Shown here piece by piece: positions 25,915 through 38,100 of a stretch of DNA of 64,000 nt. This DNA is from Scytalidium lignicola (Eukaryota; Ascomycota; Leotiomycetes). Position numbers and translations under genes: made by a program. Each line of letters opens with the position of its first letter. Position 1 is the first letter of the stretch. The DNA is taken from assembly GCA_002812745.2 (NCBI GenBank), contig NCSJ02000081.1:62001-126000 (forward strand). The letters are read 5' to 3'. The notes under the pieces were generated by a model. The model ran no database searches, had not been told where the DNA came from, and saw only the letters and a list, made by a program, of their open reading frames with translations.

Positions 25915-26348
25915 ATGGGTCGACTTAACGACAAAGTCGCCATTGTCACTGGTGCTGGATCTGGCTTTGGTGAAGCCATCGCACACGGGTTCGTCTCGGA
26001 GGGGGCGCACGTCATTGTCGCCGACATTGCGGATGTCAGCGGGAAGCGCGTGGTTGATGAGATCGACCAAAAGAACTACCCTCCTGGAGAATCTGCAGCA
26101 TTTCTTCAATTGGACGTTACCTCGCGAAGTGACTGGGAAAGTGCTTTCGCTCTGGCCCGCTCACGACTTGGCAAACTCGATATCATTGTAAATAATGCGG
26201 GAACGACTTATCGTAAACAGGCAAGCACAGAAGTCACAGAGGCTGATTCGATAAAGTCATCGCGGTTAATGTCAAAAGCATTTACTTGACTGTCTCAGTC
26301 ATTATGCCCTACTTTGTGGAGCGAAAATCCGGCGTCCAAGTTCGATAA
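25915..26348 (+). pseudogene. Short-chain dehydrogenase, frameshifted and truncated
   Basis: Starts like an intact [23 protein letters not shown] with the cofactor motif TGAGSGFG, then VIVADI, LDVTS and the structural NNAG motif (FabG/3-oxoacyl-reductase-like subgroup). At about 26248 one base is missing: the frame reads EADSIKSS and stops at 26287-26289, while the next frame gives the expected [13 protein letters not shown]...VIMPYFVERKSGV and then stops at 26346-26348. The catalytic Ser and YxxxK region and the whole C-terminal half are absent downstream. So it carries a 1-bp deletion plus a truncation. It is not RIP-type damage. A complete, different SDR lies at 36535-37616. Confidence 0.85.
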
Positions 26349-26621
26349 AATACTTATAGGCCGTGGCTAAATCCACACGACCCTTTTGTAAAATTATGTA
26401 TATTGTCAACCGATTTTAGTGTTCCCATTGACGAATTATGACTCAAGAGGATTTCGATTTCCTTCATCTCTCACAAAGCCTTGAGGTCCTATAAATCTCA
26501 ATCTCATCTTCCCTAGATTTCGATCTAAGCGCTGTCCACTTGTCGAATTATTTTTAAAAATTTCCGTTACCTAAAAGCCAACTATCAGTAAACATTGCTA
26601 GTATATTCAAACATCAGTTTT

Positions 26622-28735
26622 TTATGACATGGAAATAGGTACCTCGGGGCTTTGCATCGCGATAGCAAAAGTAGATACATTATCATCATAAACTGCGCCG
26701 TTGTCATGGATTGCGTATGCACCCAGAAGAACGGCGAACAGACTAGCAGACACAACAAAGCAGTACACGTAAATAAGATTCAGGGGCTCGTAGAGATAGA
26801 CTGTCTCTATAGTCGTGCTTGTGACGTTGGTTTCCAATATGTTACTTTATCGAAGAAAATATCAGTATGAAATTAATTTTAAGGAAATTTCCACATGTGA
26901 AGTGAATGTGTTTACGATAACCATACCAAAGTGCACTTTCACTGAGCATGCTCAAGCTGCAATTGAGAACAAAATCCTCAATATCCTTCGCCAAGCTGAC
27001 ATTTCGAATTTGATTTGGCGTCAGAGGATCAGTCGAAAAAGAATCCGAATCATTTTCGACAGTCCCATACATGTAGTCAATAGTCTTGTACATATAATAT
27101 ATCTGCGCTCCGGTAGCCATATAGGTATCCAGCAATTCCGTCTCTGTGTAAAATGCGCCTAACTTTTCGCCACTATCCCAAGACCAGGAAACTGCACCAA
27201 TTAGGTACTTGCTGACTTCCTGAAAAAAAATTATGTTAGGAATGTTATAATTAAAATAGTCTTGATTATCAAGATCTTCAATCCATGTACTTTCCAGTAC
27301 CGAGCTATTAGATATGCCATTGGTAAATTCAACATGAACTTTGATGGATGCATTGTATAGCTGGCAAGTAATGAATTGCATCTGTGTGTCATTGCCGCTT
27401 GCAACAACCGTGTCAGTACCTGGCAGTGTCCAATTAGTAGGAAGTGTAGTGTTGACTGGCGGAATGGCTGCAATAAACTGCCCTTGCAGACCGGTGACTT
27501 GAACTGCTGATATGTCGTTTGAATTCCACCAAGGCACCAGCGTGTTATTATTAGGATGTTCTAAAGTAGCATTCCAATACGGTGCCATTCCAAAATATCC
27601 GATATTTCCCAGGGCTGTTACCGAAACGGTTGTCGGATCGTCAGTCTCAATTATCCAGGAAAAAGAGCTATTGTTAAGATATGAGGTCAAATTAAACGGA
27701 AACGGTGAATTAGTTCCACTAGTTCCACTCACGCCGATCAAATCCATGATAAGTTGAGCTTGAGTCGATGCATTGGCGGGGTTGCAGCGCATGAGAGGTA
27801 CGTAGGCTTGAATCTCATATGAAATATTGCCTTGAGACAAAGATTGTAGGAAGTTCTGTCGTTGTCCTGTTTCCGCTACAGCCCCAATGACTCGCGAAAG
27901 AGCTGATGTTGCCCCCCATGAGCCACCAAGATTGCCTTCGGAGGCGAAAGCACTCGAAAGGCTTGTGTTGGATATTCCCATGTTGTAAACATTGATCACC
28001 GAAGAATTTGAAATCACAGAACTAGTAACAGAAAGTGTTGCCGGTGCAAAAATTGATGTTAGACCCGTACACCTAGCACCATATTAGAAAAGTAACCAAA
28101 ACTAGAGAGAATTGAGTCCCTTACAAGACCACAAGAGCTATGATAATACCAAGCCGAAGCTTCGTCAACAATTCCCAGTTTAAGAACGAAACCGGGTTAT
28201 CCTGAATTCCAAATGCATCATTAATGGTTGATAGGGTCATGGGATGGTATCTCATTGCTCTCCATAGGTATTGTATATAGGCGATTCCGACAGCAGTTTT
28301 CAATGAGTAACCGACTATGAATGCAAAAGCATTGCCGATGCTATAAAATTTGTCTGTTGGATATCTTTTAAAAATGAAGTGAAATATCTTGACTCACCGC
28401 AGAGACCACTGCTGACTCGAAGTCGACCCGACGATCCTGCCGTTGAGCGAATGATAAAAAAGATGGTGTCCAATGGCGAACAAAATTCCAGCAAGTAGCG
28501 ATATAACCATTGAAAGATACAACCAGTTAATTCTACGTCCGTGTGATTCTTTAAAACTTCCCATATAACTCCACCATCGGTCTTCTTGCGCAACGCAGAT
28601 ATTTTGTGACGCTAGCGGTTGGGCTATTAAGTTTTGATCTGGATAGGAGATGTCCCCATCAATCTCAGTCGGCCTCTCGGCACCAATATCGACCATTTGA
28701 ACTGATTCGGGGGATTTTTCTTGCCGGGCGGCCAT
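26622..28735 (-). CDS. Fungal multi-pass membrane protein with large glycosylated outer domain
   Basis: Four exons on the - strand: 28735-28398, 28340-28125, 28072-26927 and 26844-26622, giving 640 residues. The N-terminal 68 residues are hydrophilic. TM1 is about 70-94 (ends FAIGHHLFY), TM2 about 115-140 (IGNAFAFIVGYSLKTAVGIA), TM3 about 175-200 (ends in SIFAPATLSV). A long domain of about 370 residues with many NxS/T sequons follows, then a last TM at about 590-615 after YEPLNLIY. This layout matches a large, poorly characterised family of Pezizomycotina plasma-membrane proteins sometimes labelled formylmethionine deformylase-like; that label does not establish function. Splice sites are GTGAGT, GTAAGG and GTATGG donors with TAG/TAG/AAG acceptors. 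It converges with the SDR pseudogene. Confidence 0.8.
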
Positions 28736-31517
28736 TGTGTCGCAACGTGGCTCTATACATGCAAGAATGATAGGAAGCAGACGGCACCAAATAGCAAGGT
28801 TACAAATCTAAAATCGCACGGAACAGACTTTGAAGAAAAACTTTTCACGTCTATGGTACTAGAAGACACCATTCCAATATAGGGAGGTATTTGGCTGCCA
28901 GAAGCTGAAGGTCTCGTGGCTGACCCTCATCCCCAAAGGAGCCATATTTTGATTACTGACAGTCCGCAGAGCGATGCACAGGAGCGGCGTTTACTCGTAT
29001 AGAGTCTAAGAGCCAATGGCATCTTTGCTGCCGGAATATAAACTCGCAGTTCCTTTGTATTTTTAGGATACCAATATACATATAAACACCGACGAGGACC
29101 AACAATCCTGGCGGAATAAGGTTTCAGGAAAAAATGGCTTGAAGGCATTATCGAATCAGGAGAAGCAAAAATAGAATTGGTGTGTAGGGCATTTGTAATA
29201 CTCCAATAACTTCTGTCGGAGTACAGTGGGATGCAAAAGTCTGAACAATCCACCTTGCAAATTTAACCAATCATATGGAATAAAGGTCATCTCTAAGCTA
29301 TGCAATTGGTTGGATTTTTAGGAGGGGTATTGCATCCTAGGTGATACTGTAACGTGTATCAGATATTAGGTTCTGTAGGACTGCATGCTGCAGGTGTTGG
29401 CACATAAGCTAGGTCCTGCAGGTCGAGTCTCATCACCACCAATTACACTCAGATCCCCATTGTGCAGCACGTTGGTCAAGCTCCAATTTCCGGATAGAGC
29501 TACCACGCTTGTATTAATTGCCCACGTGCGCTGAACATGTATTCCTACAGTACTGTAAGGTTGGCCCAAGATGCAATCCACAATTCTTTAAGAATATGTA
29601 CGTAAGGTACAGACAAGTATTGGTCTAGCGCTAGTGAGCGAGCCTACACAACCCAAATAGACTGGGGGTTTGCTAATCTACAAAGCTATATATAGTCTGT
29701 ACAGCCACCGTTAGCACAACGTAGATGTCTAAGGTTCTGCGGCACCAAGTCTGGGTTCTGATTCGGCGGGTTGAATTTCATTGTATCTTATTGGTCCTTG
29801 GATGCAGTTGCAATGCAGGGAACAAAGCATGATTAGCTGTTCTTAATTGATTGACAGGGGATTGTGGTGTTGGAGGATTTGAGGGTGTCTTCATCTACGG
29901 GTCTCAACCCATCACACCTTCAAGTTGATCAATGATCCTTCAGCATCCTTGAAGAAGATACAAGATCTGGAAAGCGCCTAGGGGAAAAATTATTCTCTTC
30001 GAGATTTTGACTCAGGAGAGGCTTTGCCAAGGACTGTTAAGCTTCTTAGAGACTCGGCTGGGGATATCCTCTACCCCAACCCCCATTATTTTCTCTGGCG
30101 GGGTCGCGTGTGGTCTGCCATTCGAGAGCCACTCAGCTGCTGAAGTAATCATTTTGACCATGATTAACCTCTGCCGCTATAGCCGTGCTTGGCTGTAAGC
30201 AGGAAGCACCCCACAGCGCTACTGTCATTGTTAAGGCTCGCGCCGTTATCCTAGGGTCCCTTAAGACCCAACTCCTGACACCCGACTTGGAGACTAGTCT
30301 CTGGGTCACGTGGTCAAACTCTTGTCAAGTTCACAGTTTAAGGATAAGCATAAGAGCCTTAAAGCTTATAAGTACGAGGCTCAAAAGCCAATCTATAGCT
30401 TTATTCACACTTAAATTAAAGGTTGTAGTAATGTGCAATAGCACGTTAATTTAAATTTTAAAATCTATAAGTTAGCTTAGTTTAAATGGCTTTCATTAAA
30501 TAGTAAGGTTAATAAAGGGGGTTAACTAAAATAAAAAGCTTTTATAAACCCTTACAGCTGCGCGCTACTAAAACTTAAAAGCTAACATAACTGTAAACTT
30601 TATACATTACAGCTGAATGAGTAATTAGCTTAATAACCACAGCTAAATAAATCCTTGTTCTAGTGGATAACAAGGCTTATAAAGTTCGAGATTTATATAA
30701 GAGAACTCAGTTATTATTTGGAGGTTAGAGTTATAAGGTAATAGTAACTTAGCTGCGATTTGACCTTATCACCACAGAACTTTGCAAGCTCGACAGCCTT
30801 AGGAATAAAAGTCAATTTCCTCCTATTCACTCTCTCGCATCTTCTCTTTGAATGGGTAACAGCCATAGTAAATTACAAATGAAGTACGTAATATGCTTTT
30901 GATCCTCGAAGGCTTTATTCTCAAGGATCTGTTGAACTTCCAATTCTAGGATCTCATTATTAAGACCAGAAATCTAAAGCTGGAGCTTAGAAGTGAAAGA
31001 TAATGTACCAGAAAACAGAGCCAGTTTGGGACAGGGTCAGGGTGCCGAATCCTATATCTATCCAGATATGGGATTGTCTAAGAATCGCTTAGTTGGAATC
31101 GAAGATCAATTCGGGATCTAGGAAAGGAATCGATGGACTAGATGCCTATTTCAAGGGAACCTATACATTTTGCACAGGGAGATATTCAGGAACCTAAAAT
31201 TATGCCGCCAAGCTCGGACTTTCTATATGCAAGATAATAGACGGTTGTTGTTGGGCCCAAGGAGTAAGCTGCTACTGCCAATGGTGTGTAATGCGGTGGT
31301 GCTCTTTGGTGTTTAGTCACTGTCGATCCACTCGTATATTTCTACCATTAGAGTATCCTGAATATAACTCTACTTCGTTTAGTCGTAGGGTCAAGTATTT
31401 GCATCTACGTTAGAGATACCACGGGAAAATCTGTGTTATAATTAGCACTTCTAACGCGCGTAGCTTGGATCATGTCAGTTGTTACGTAACAATCTCCCTG
31501 ACTGTCTTACCCTACGC
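28736..31517. other. Long intergenic region, no supported gene
   Basis: No frame with a recognisable domain on either strand. Short open frames at 28927-29253, 29366-29581 and 30007-30454 have no family resemblance. The stretch 30340-30780 is A/T-rich with repeated AAGCTT/TTATAAG-like words and could be an old mutated repeat, but no terminal repeats are visible. Confidence 0.45.
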
Positions 31518-34045
31518 TCAAGATGATCTAAAGAGGCCGTAGAGCATATTGTCGCTCTCTTTAAAACTTAAATCAATTGTTCCATCATTCAGCCAATCCA
31601 TGCCGTCCAGATTCAAGTCTGGTATCCTCAGTTCATTATTGTCAAACCCGAACCCTGCATCGCTTGAAAAGTTGCCAGGCTCTCCGTTATCTATAACACT
31701 GCAAGCTGCTGCTGGATTCTTGGGGGGTGTATCCAGGCGCGCAGCAAGAACGTGGATGTCTACCCCGGAACGCTCCATGAAGTCTCGGATGATTTTGATT
31801 GGCCTCTTCAGACCAAAATTTGAACCATTTTGCAATTCGATCAAGGCATTCCAGAAGAACACAGTGATGTCTTTCCTTGCAAGATGGCCCCATCCAGGAG
31901 TCTCATGGTTGGGAATCACGGTAGCAGCTGAGAACAGAGCATACGAGAACAAGTATGGCGCCCGACGTAGTGTAAAAGTGTCGCGATATGCCTTGGCAAG
32001 TCGATATATTTTCAACGCGGCAGAAATACAGACTTCTTGGGTCGACTTCTCGTCGAGCGAAAAGTGCTTTAAGTGGCCGTCGGGGAGGAATGGTCGGTGA
32101 AGCAGGATACAGAGAGTGTGATAAGTTGTGCTAAAGAAATGAGGTCAACAAGTGCATTCAATGATGGCGATGAGACCTACTGTATATTGAATTGATGAGT
32201 TGGAGGAGGAGGATCCTTTTCTGGGTCAAAGCGTAAATGTGTAGGGAGCTCTTCATTCCATCGGTCTAGATTATTCCGTAATCTGCTAAAGTGTTCCAAC
32301 GCTGTTGATCTCTTCATCTTGCCGATTGTAGGCATGTAAAGATATTCTGTGATCTCAGAGGAGATTTCCGCGAGCCGAAGTAGCCAGGTGAAGGTGGAAA
32401 TCACATAGCCTGGCCTGGGTGTATATTGGTGGAGCAAGGGAGATGGGTCTTGGGGATCAACGTAAGGGGCCCACAATTCCAATTCGTCGTATGTGTCGGA
32501 CAGTATTTGAGGAGGTTCTGCACCGGTTGCAGGAAGGACCGGCGATCTTCCAAAGAACAGCGATTGGAACTTGTCATTGACATAAGCACCCCAGAATACC
32601 CTCCTTTGAAGCTCCACATCGACAAAGCATGCAGTCTCGTCAGTTGTCCTATTGTTGGGTCCGGTGGACTGTATTTTGCCAAGATCAAGATGTAATCCAA
32701 GGTCGATGATCATGCGATATCCTATGCCAGAATACAACCATCCTGCCGTTTGCTCGCCACTGGCGAATAAACTGGACCCCATTTGGAGAAATGCTACGGC
32801 GCTCGGAATACTCGATCTCTCAAGTTCTGGAAGGAGTAATTCTTGGAATCGGACAAGGAACCTGTTTTTTGCAGGCTGTCCGTCGGGTCCAATCTCTCGA
32901 AGATAGTCGCGACCACTATTCAATGAGGATGAATAGTACAAAGCATTCAACAGAAGCTTGTTTGCATGTGGTCCACCGGTAGCCAGACTGTGCATTATTA
33001 CAGGCCTGTACGAGAACAGATATGCACAGTGTTGATGATTCCAGTGAAGGTCGAGGAGATGCATAGCCGTTTCATGATCAACTCCATCCAGATCATACTT
33101 TCGTTCAGCCATATACCCATGCTCCTTTTGTCTCTCAAGTGCACTATACATGAATAGTCTGGCACGCACTTCGTCATCTCCATGCTCACGCTGTTGCCGT
33201 GTTTGAGAGACTTGATGCTCGCTCGCTGTTTCCGCAGGTGACACTGACAAACTTATATAGCTCGTTGTCTTGGGCGAGAATGGCCGTGGATGAAAGGTAG
33301 AGGTCAAGCCATGGACAGAATTCGACACTCGCATGTTGAGTCCGGAAATAATGTGGTCATTTTTATCTTGAGAAGCCGCTGGTTGACGTTCGAAGCCACG
33401 AGTCGAACTTGGTGATACTGATGCGTTCCGAGGCTGGCCTGCTCTACCGATGCCCTCAGGCGCATATCTCATACCTGGGCCGGCCAATACTCTGTCTTGC
33501 GGCACAGCATGAATCACTTCCACATTTTCAACGAAGTCAATCGGTTTCCTTGCGTCTAATCGTTGAGTGCTTCCATTTTCAGCATATGTTGCAGGTGTAG
33601 GTAAGGGGTTGAAAGTGCTGGTCGGCGACGTGAGATTGGCTTCCACAGGATTGGACGAAATAATGGAAGGAACAGGTGGACGGGCCGAGTTCAGCTGTTG
33701 GATGATCAAGCCTTGACTTTGCGTCAAATCTTCCAGGCCTTTTATCACACGTTCCAGAGACGCAATTTTGCCATGCACTGTACTAATGGCAGCTTTCGTG
33801 ACACGAGCAGTTTGCCGTCGATCTTCTGCATACTTGCACGCATAACCATGTTCAAGACACAGTGCGCAGCTTGGTTGTTGCCCATCGCACTTGGTCTGCA
33901 GAAGTGTTAACAGTGGTCAGGAGATCTGACTCGCAGCACGTACCTTTCGTTCCTGACATGGTTGGCAAGCTTTGCATCTCCGTAGTGTCTTGACTGGTCG
34001 GGGTTGAGCCTCAGAAATTTTACATTCCATTGTTGATGGATGCAT
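31518..34045 (-). CDS. Zn2Cys6 transcription factor with fungal-specific middle domain
   Basis: Three exons: 34045-33944, 33895-32181, 32130-31518 (809 residues). The zinc cluster is split by intron 1: CQPCQERK in exon 1 and TKCDGQQPSCALC...C in exon 2, giving CX2CX6CX6CX2CX6C at C27, C30, C37, C44, C47, C54. A leucine-rich coiled segment follows (HGKIASLERVIKGLEDL), typical of dimeric regulators. The fungal_trans middle domain is recognised around LFSYRPVIMHSL, GWLYSGIGYRMIIDLGLHLD and ILLHRPFLPDG. The arrangement resembles NirA/XlnR-type regulators, but the target cannot be told. The start is uncertain: ATG 34045, 34030 or 34108 are all in frame. Intron 1 is GTACGT...CTGCAG, intron 2 GTAGGT...TTTAG. 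Confidence 0.88.
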
Positions 34046-34234
34046 GCCCGGAGATGTGAAGTGCGAAGCAGGGTTTAAAAGTGATGACAGCTGGGAGACT
34101 TCATGATATGCCATCCCCAGTACATCAAATGACCAGAGCGCACAAAGATGGGGGAGGGAGCGGGGAATTGATCCCCGTATTACTCGTGTAGTCAACCGAT
34201 GCGGAGATGTACGTTACGCAGGTACAAGCCCTAA

Positions 34235-34265
34235 CGAGCCTGGTCAGATGGGTCCGTGTTTTTAG
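34235..34265 (+). repeat. Left TIR of Tc1/mariner element
   Basis: 31 bases, starting CGAGCCTGGTCAGATG and ending GTTTTTAG, identical to the reverse complement of 35466-35496. Confidence 0.9.
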
Positions 34266-34318
34266 GCTATAAGCCATGTAAAATCATGATTATTATGTAC
34301 ACTCTTAGCATTTAATTA

Positions 34319-35475
34319 AGAGTTGACCACCCATGGCGGTCCATTAGTATATGGACCCAATGTTCTTGCTTTAATACTAATTGATTGATCCATTCCTGAG
34401 GTATGCGCTCTTATTCTTCTGTGACCATTTGTTCTATTTCGGCTACAGTTGTTGGCTGTTTTCGGCGTTTGTGCAATGCCTGTTTTATTCTCCTCCAACA
34501 CTTCTTAATAGGGTTCATATCAGGAGATGTAAAAGGATGGGGCATTAATATAATGTTATGCTTTGTGCGAAACCTTTGACAACAATTATTTTTGGATTTA
34601 TAACTATATACAAGATTTCTATCTTCTATAAATAAAAGCTTAGCAGATAAGTAAAGTATATGTATTATTGTAGCAAAAGCCTTCAGAATTAGATAAATAT
34701 ATAGCTTAAGGATTTGAGAAAGATAATCAACTTATTTTAATATACTTGTTTTGCTTATTTTATTTATAAAGATCAAAGGACTCTTGTATCCATATCCAAT
34801 TACTTTTTATACATTAACAGATATTATATATCCTTAGTAAAATTAATATTATATATAATTTAAATGATAACGTTCTTCNTTTTTTCTGAGTAACTTTTTC
34901 NTTTTTATTATCCTGTCTCTTAATTAAAATATAACTTCATCTGACTAAAGGACTTTTAACCATTTTAAATGCCAGAATATATAAGTTATAGCTTATAACA
35001 TTCATCTTAAAACTTGTTAAGTTATAAGATAAGGCTTTTAACAAGTAGTACATTAATAATATCTTCTTTATTTTATACATGTTACTAACGTCTTTAGTGT
35101 GCAATCAAGATTTAATTCATCTTGTAACTCTGTCCAATTTAAAACTCTTTGATCTTATCCTTTTGATATATGCTAAATAACCTTATTTATCTTGTCGTTA
35201 GTAAGGTAGTCAAAAAAGCCTCTATTTAGTCATGCACGTTTTGACTTATCATAATTGAGAATTTTGACGATTGTTGTACGCCCGAGTTTATAACACTCTA
35301 TTAGACGTTTAATTAGTATCTTTGCAAAGCCATAAAGCTGACGAATCGCCTCTTTATGCTTTGTAGGAATCTCATAGCCCTTTTTATAGTCAAAATCAAG
35401 TGGAGGAGTAGTAGGAATCTTCATTTTGTATTGTAATATTAAGAATTGTGCGATTCGGTTAATCACTAAAAACAC
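34319..35475 (-). pseudogene. Tc1/mariner transposase remnant
   Basis: N-terminal part at 35475-35230 with a helix-turn-helix-like segment (KHKEAIRQLYGFAKILIKRL...YKLGRTTIVKIL). The C-terminal part near 34320-34560 reads through stops as MPHPFTSPDMNPIKKCWRRI followed by KQ, the usual SPDxNPIExxW block that carries the third catalytic acidic residue (here Lys replaces Glu). The middle, including the first two catalytic Asp, is too mutated to identify. Not functional. Confidence 0.8.
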
Positions 35476-35496
35476 GGACCCATCTGACCAGGCTCG
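35466..35496 (-). repeat. Right TIR of Tc1/mariner element
   Basis: Exact inverted copy of 34235-34265. It is followed by TAA (35497-35499) matching the TAA before the left TIR. Confidence 0.9.
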
Positions 35497-35519
35497 TAAA
35501 GCTTGTCACACCACCTAAA

Positions 35520-36050
35520 AACGGCTGAACTACAAAAATAAAGATATATTATTGCTCTAATGCTTTGTAAATTTACCGTCTGCTTTAATTATAGCTTCTA
35601 TTCGCCCCGACATATTTTCAATAAGCTCTTAAAATGGACCAGGAGTTACTATCTCGTTTCAAGCCTTTGTAATTCTCCTTTTTTGCTCCAAACAGTTCTT
35701 AGATTAGCAGACCCCTCACTTTTTTTTGCNAAAAATTCTTTCGTATGCTTCCAAAGCGTCTCAATCGGATTAAAATCAGGAGAGTACTTTGGAGTAGAAG
35801 GAGCATCGAGAGCAAAGAGAGTTTGTGGGCGATTAAGAAGAGGGAATTTCTTCATCAACTCTACAGTAGAGAGATCTCAACGAGAGGCCATTTTGATATG
35901 GCGTTTATCATCTCACGCCGTTATTTTACTTCGCCTTCATTTTGGAATAAAAGGCTGGAGGGTAATTGGTGGAATGCCCGACAAAGGGTCCTGTTACAAA
36001 TAGTCATGAGTATGGCAAAATTGTTAAATTTTCCTACAGCTGTTTAAGTT
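35520..36050 (-). mobile_element. Second Tc1/mariner fragment (transposase 3' half)
   Basis: The - strand frame 35858-35649 encodes PSTPKYSPDFNPIETLWKHT, the DDE-type SPDxNPIExxW block of a Tc1/mariner transposase different from the neighbouring copy. Downstream (to about 35560) the frame reads on with stops to a plausible transposase C-terminus. A TIR-like edge (CACCTAAAAACGGCTGAAC at about 35512) may be its 3' end. The N-terminal half and the other TIR are missing, so it is a truncated relic. Confidence 0.75.
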
Positions 36051-36534
36051 TCTAAAGTAATTGCTAAGAAAATAGGACGCGAGACGTGACTCTAATGTTC
36101 TACCCTTGTGATATGCTTTGGGACCGTACCTCCGCATACAAACCCAGCCTTTTAGGGGATGACTTTAGCGTCCGGGAATCGGAGGAGACAGTCGATGGTT
36201 GACAGCCCACTTTCGTTTTTAGCTCAAGTCAGTCCCATCTTTACTAGCTTCTTTTTTATGCCAATTTTAATTGAAATGATCCACTGCTCCGGGAATCTTC
36301 AAAACGAGGATAATTGTGCTTGAGGAATTACGAATTTATGGTGGATTAAAAAAGTTTCGGGGACTAGCTCGCTAAAGTAGCTGATTCAATGTGTTATGAC
36401 TAGAGCCAGGCTTTTAGAAAAACCACGTCGATAGAGACTTCTCAAACTGGCTCCTCAAATCTATCAACTATCGACTAATTGCTTCAACGGTAGAATGCTC
36501 AAGGAGACAAGATTGATTGCGAACCCAGTAAAAC
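36051..36534. other. Intergenic region, no feature
   Basis: No open frame with a known domain. It lies between the Tc1 fragment and the 3' end of the SDR gene. Confidence 0.5.
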
Positions 36535-37616
36535 TCAGTTAATTGTATAGCCACCATCAACAACCTGTTTGTGTAAGCAAGATAAAGACATCTGTTGCAC
36601 ATATGTTGACTCACCATAGCCGCCCCCTGCATGAAGGAAGCTTTGCTACTGCTCAAAAACACAACAGCATCTGCAATTTCTTGTGGTGTGCCAAGCCGAT
36701 TCATAGGGGCAATTGAAATAACAGGTTTCAGCCTCTCGGCCTGACCTGGACCCTGAGTCATTGGGGTACTAACAACATCAGCACGCTTTTCATGGATCAA
36801 CCAGATAGAAACTCACTCGACAATACCTGGACAAACACAATTGACTCTGATATTATGCGGTGTATACTATTAAAATTAGCACTATCTATCGTTGCGTCAA
36901 GGAAACTCACATCGATAGCATCGACTCTCGTCATACCGATTACAGCCGATTTGGATGCACAGTACGCCGCTGTACAGATTGTCAACAGCCATATGGCAAA
37001 TCCCCACACTTGTCCTTCGACTCGAGACATAAGAAGATGGTCAACCTACTCGCCCTCGGCCTGCCTACCAGTGCCAGCTGACTCGCCACATTCACCACAC
37101 TACCCCTATTCCCAGGTCTTCCATCGTGCGTCGGGAGTGGCTCTTGATTCAACATAACCTTCAGCTCCTCCCGAGAACAAAGCCAGGTGCCACGATAATT
37201 GATGCCGTTAATAGTATCAAACGCATTAGTTGCCGTATCTGTACTAGCTTGGTTGTTGCCAGTGACACCAGCAGAATTGACTGCGTAGTCAATTCGCCCC
37301 CAAAGCGTTATAATCGCACCAATTGCAGTAACAATACTTTCTTCTTCGAGGACGTTCACGACCTGGGTAAATGTTTCTACCTTTTTGGAAAGTGGAAGCG
37401 CTGCAATCAGGGCTGCTGTCTGAGCAAGGCCTTCAGCATTCCTGTCGAGAAGGGCAATTCGGGTGCATCCTTCATTGGCAAAAGACACAGCACTTTGTTG
37501 GCCAATACCTGCGCAACGTTAGCTTCTTTGAAAGGTTTTATAGCCAAGCAGCTTGATAGGAAGCGGTGACCAGATGCAGATCCCACAATAAGTGCGACAC
37601 CCGGAAAGAGTGCCAT
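36535..37616 (-). CDS. Short-chain dehydrogenase/reductase (classical SDR)
   Basis: Six exons: 37616-37571, 37508-37050, 36969-36911, 36866-36817, 36768-36615, 36564-36535; 265 residues, normal for a classical SDR. Visible motifs: cofactor loop GSASGIG at 12-18 (formed across intron 1), NSAG, catalytic Ser158 in NVASQLAL, YCASK with Tyr171 and Lys175 (the Ser-Tyr spacing of 13 is typical), then IRVNCVCPGIVDTPM, NRLGTPQEIADAVVFLSS and the terminal VVDGGYTIN. All introns have GT-AG ends and keep frame. NAD(P)-dependent cytosolic oxidoreductase; the substrate is not evident. Transcribed divergently from a sugar-type MFS transporter 484 bp away, so the pair may share regulation and a substrate. 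Confidence 0.9.
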
Positions 37617-38100
37617 GTTTCAAGCCACACTTCGTAATTAACGCAATTAGAGTATGAGGTCAGTGAGGCTCTAAGTACTATGAAGAGTATTCCTTAAGCG
37701 GACAAGAGAAAGTGTGCGATATGTATCTCGAGCTGTTTATATTTAAAAGGACAAGCATGTGATCCTCCAGATTTGGAAGCCCCAAAAGTGGGCAGATAAG
37801 ATATAGTGGTAAAGGAAGAATGTAATCCCCGTGATTTGAATTCTAGGCCCAAGAGCGACAAGCTAATACCAGCATCCTTTCCAAGCTCCAGACCCCTTCG
37901 GATCTCTGTTCTCCGATACCCACAATACCCCACAATACCCCGTAATTACTCTGCCATGTATAAAGACATGCAGCAGCTGATTCGACAAAAATTCGCGGCA
38001 TCTGGCTTCAAGAGCACTGCATGTTCTTGACAGACGCATTTCACTGCATCAGACTTGCACAACTCTCCTTTTACTCAAAGTCAATATCTGTCTGCTCATC
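37617..38100. promoter_or_regulatory. Divergent promoter between SDR and sugar transporter
   Basis: 484 bp between two start codons. It contains a direct repeat of CACAATACCC (37921-37940) preceded by GATACC, so the core AATACCC/GATACCC recurs three times in about 30 bp. A pyrimidine-rich stretch lies just before the transporter ATG. Shared control of the two genes is inference. Confidence 0.5.
37915..37942 (+). repeat. Short direct repeats in divergent promoter
   Basis: Two perfect tandem copies of CACAATACCC plus one partial copy (GATACC) directly upstream; a possible activator site array. Confidence 0.5.

Larger units (their letters stand above)
34225..35505 (-). mobile_element. Tc1/mariner DNA transposon, degraded, with TIRs
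   Basis: A 31-bp perfect inverted repeat (34235-34265 and 35466-35496) bounds about 1.2 kb whose - strand encodes a Tc1/mariner transposase remnant. Direct TAA repeats flank the perfect TIRs (34232-34234, 35497-35499). Outside them, ACAAGC on the left and GCTTGT on the right also match as inverted repeats, so the true TIR may be about 41 bp with one gap. The central part is AT-rich with homopolymer Ns and stops, while both ends are well preserved. Confidence 0.87.

Noticed and set aside
28927..30454. Several 60-108-residue open frames
   Set aside because: No family resemblance; lengths expected by chance at this composition.
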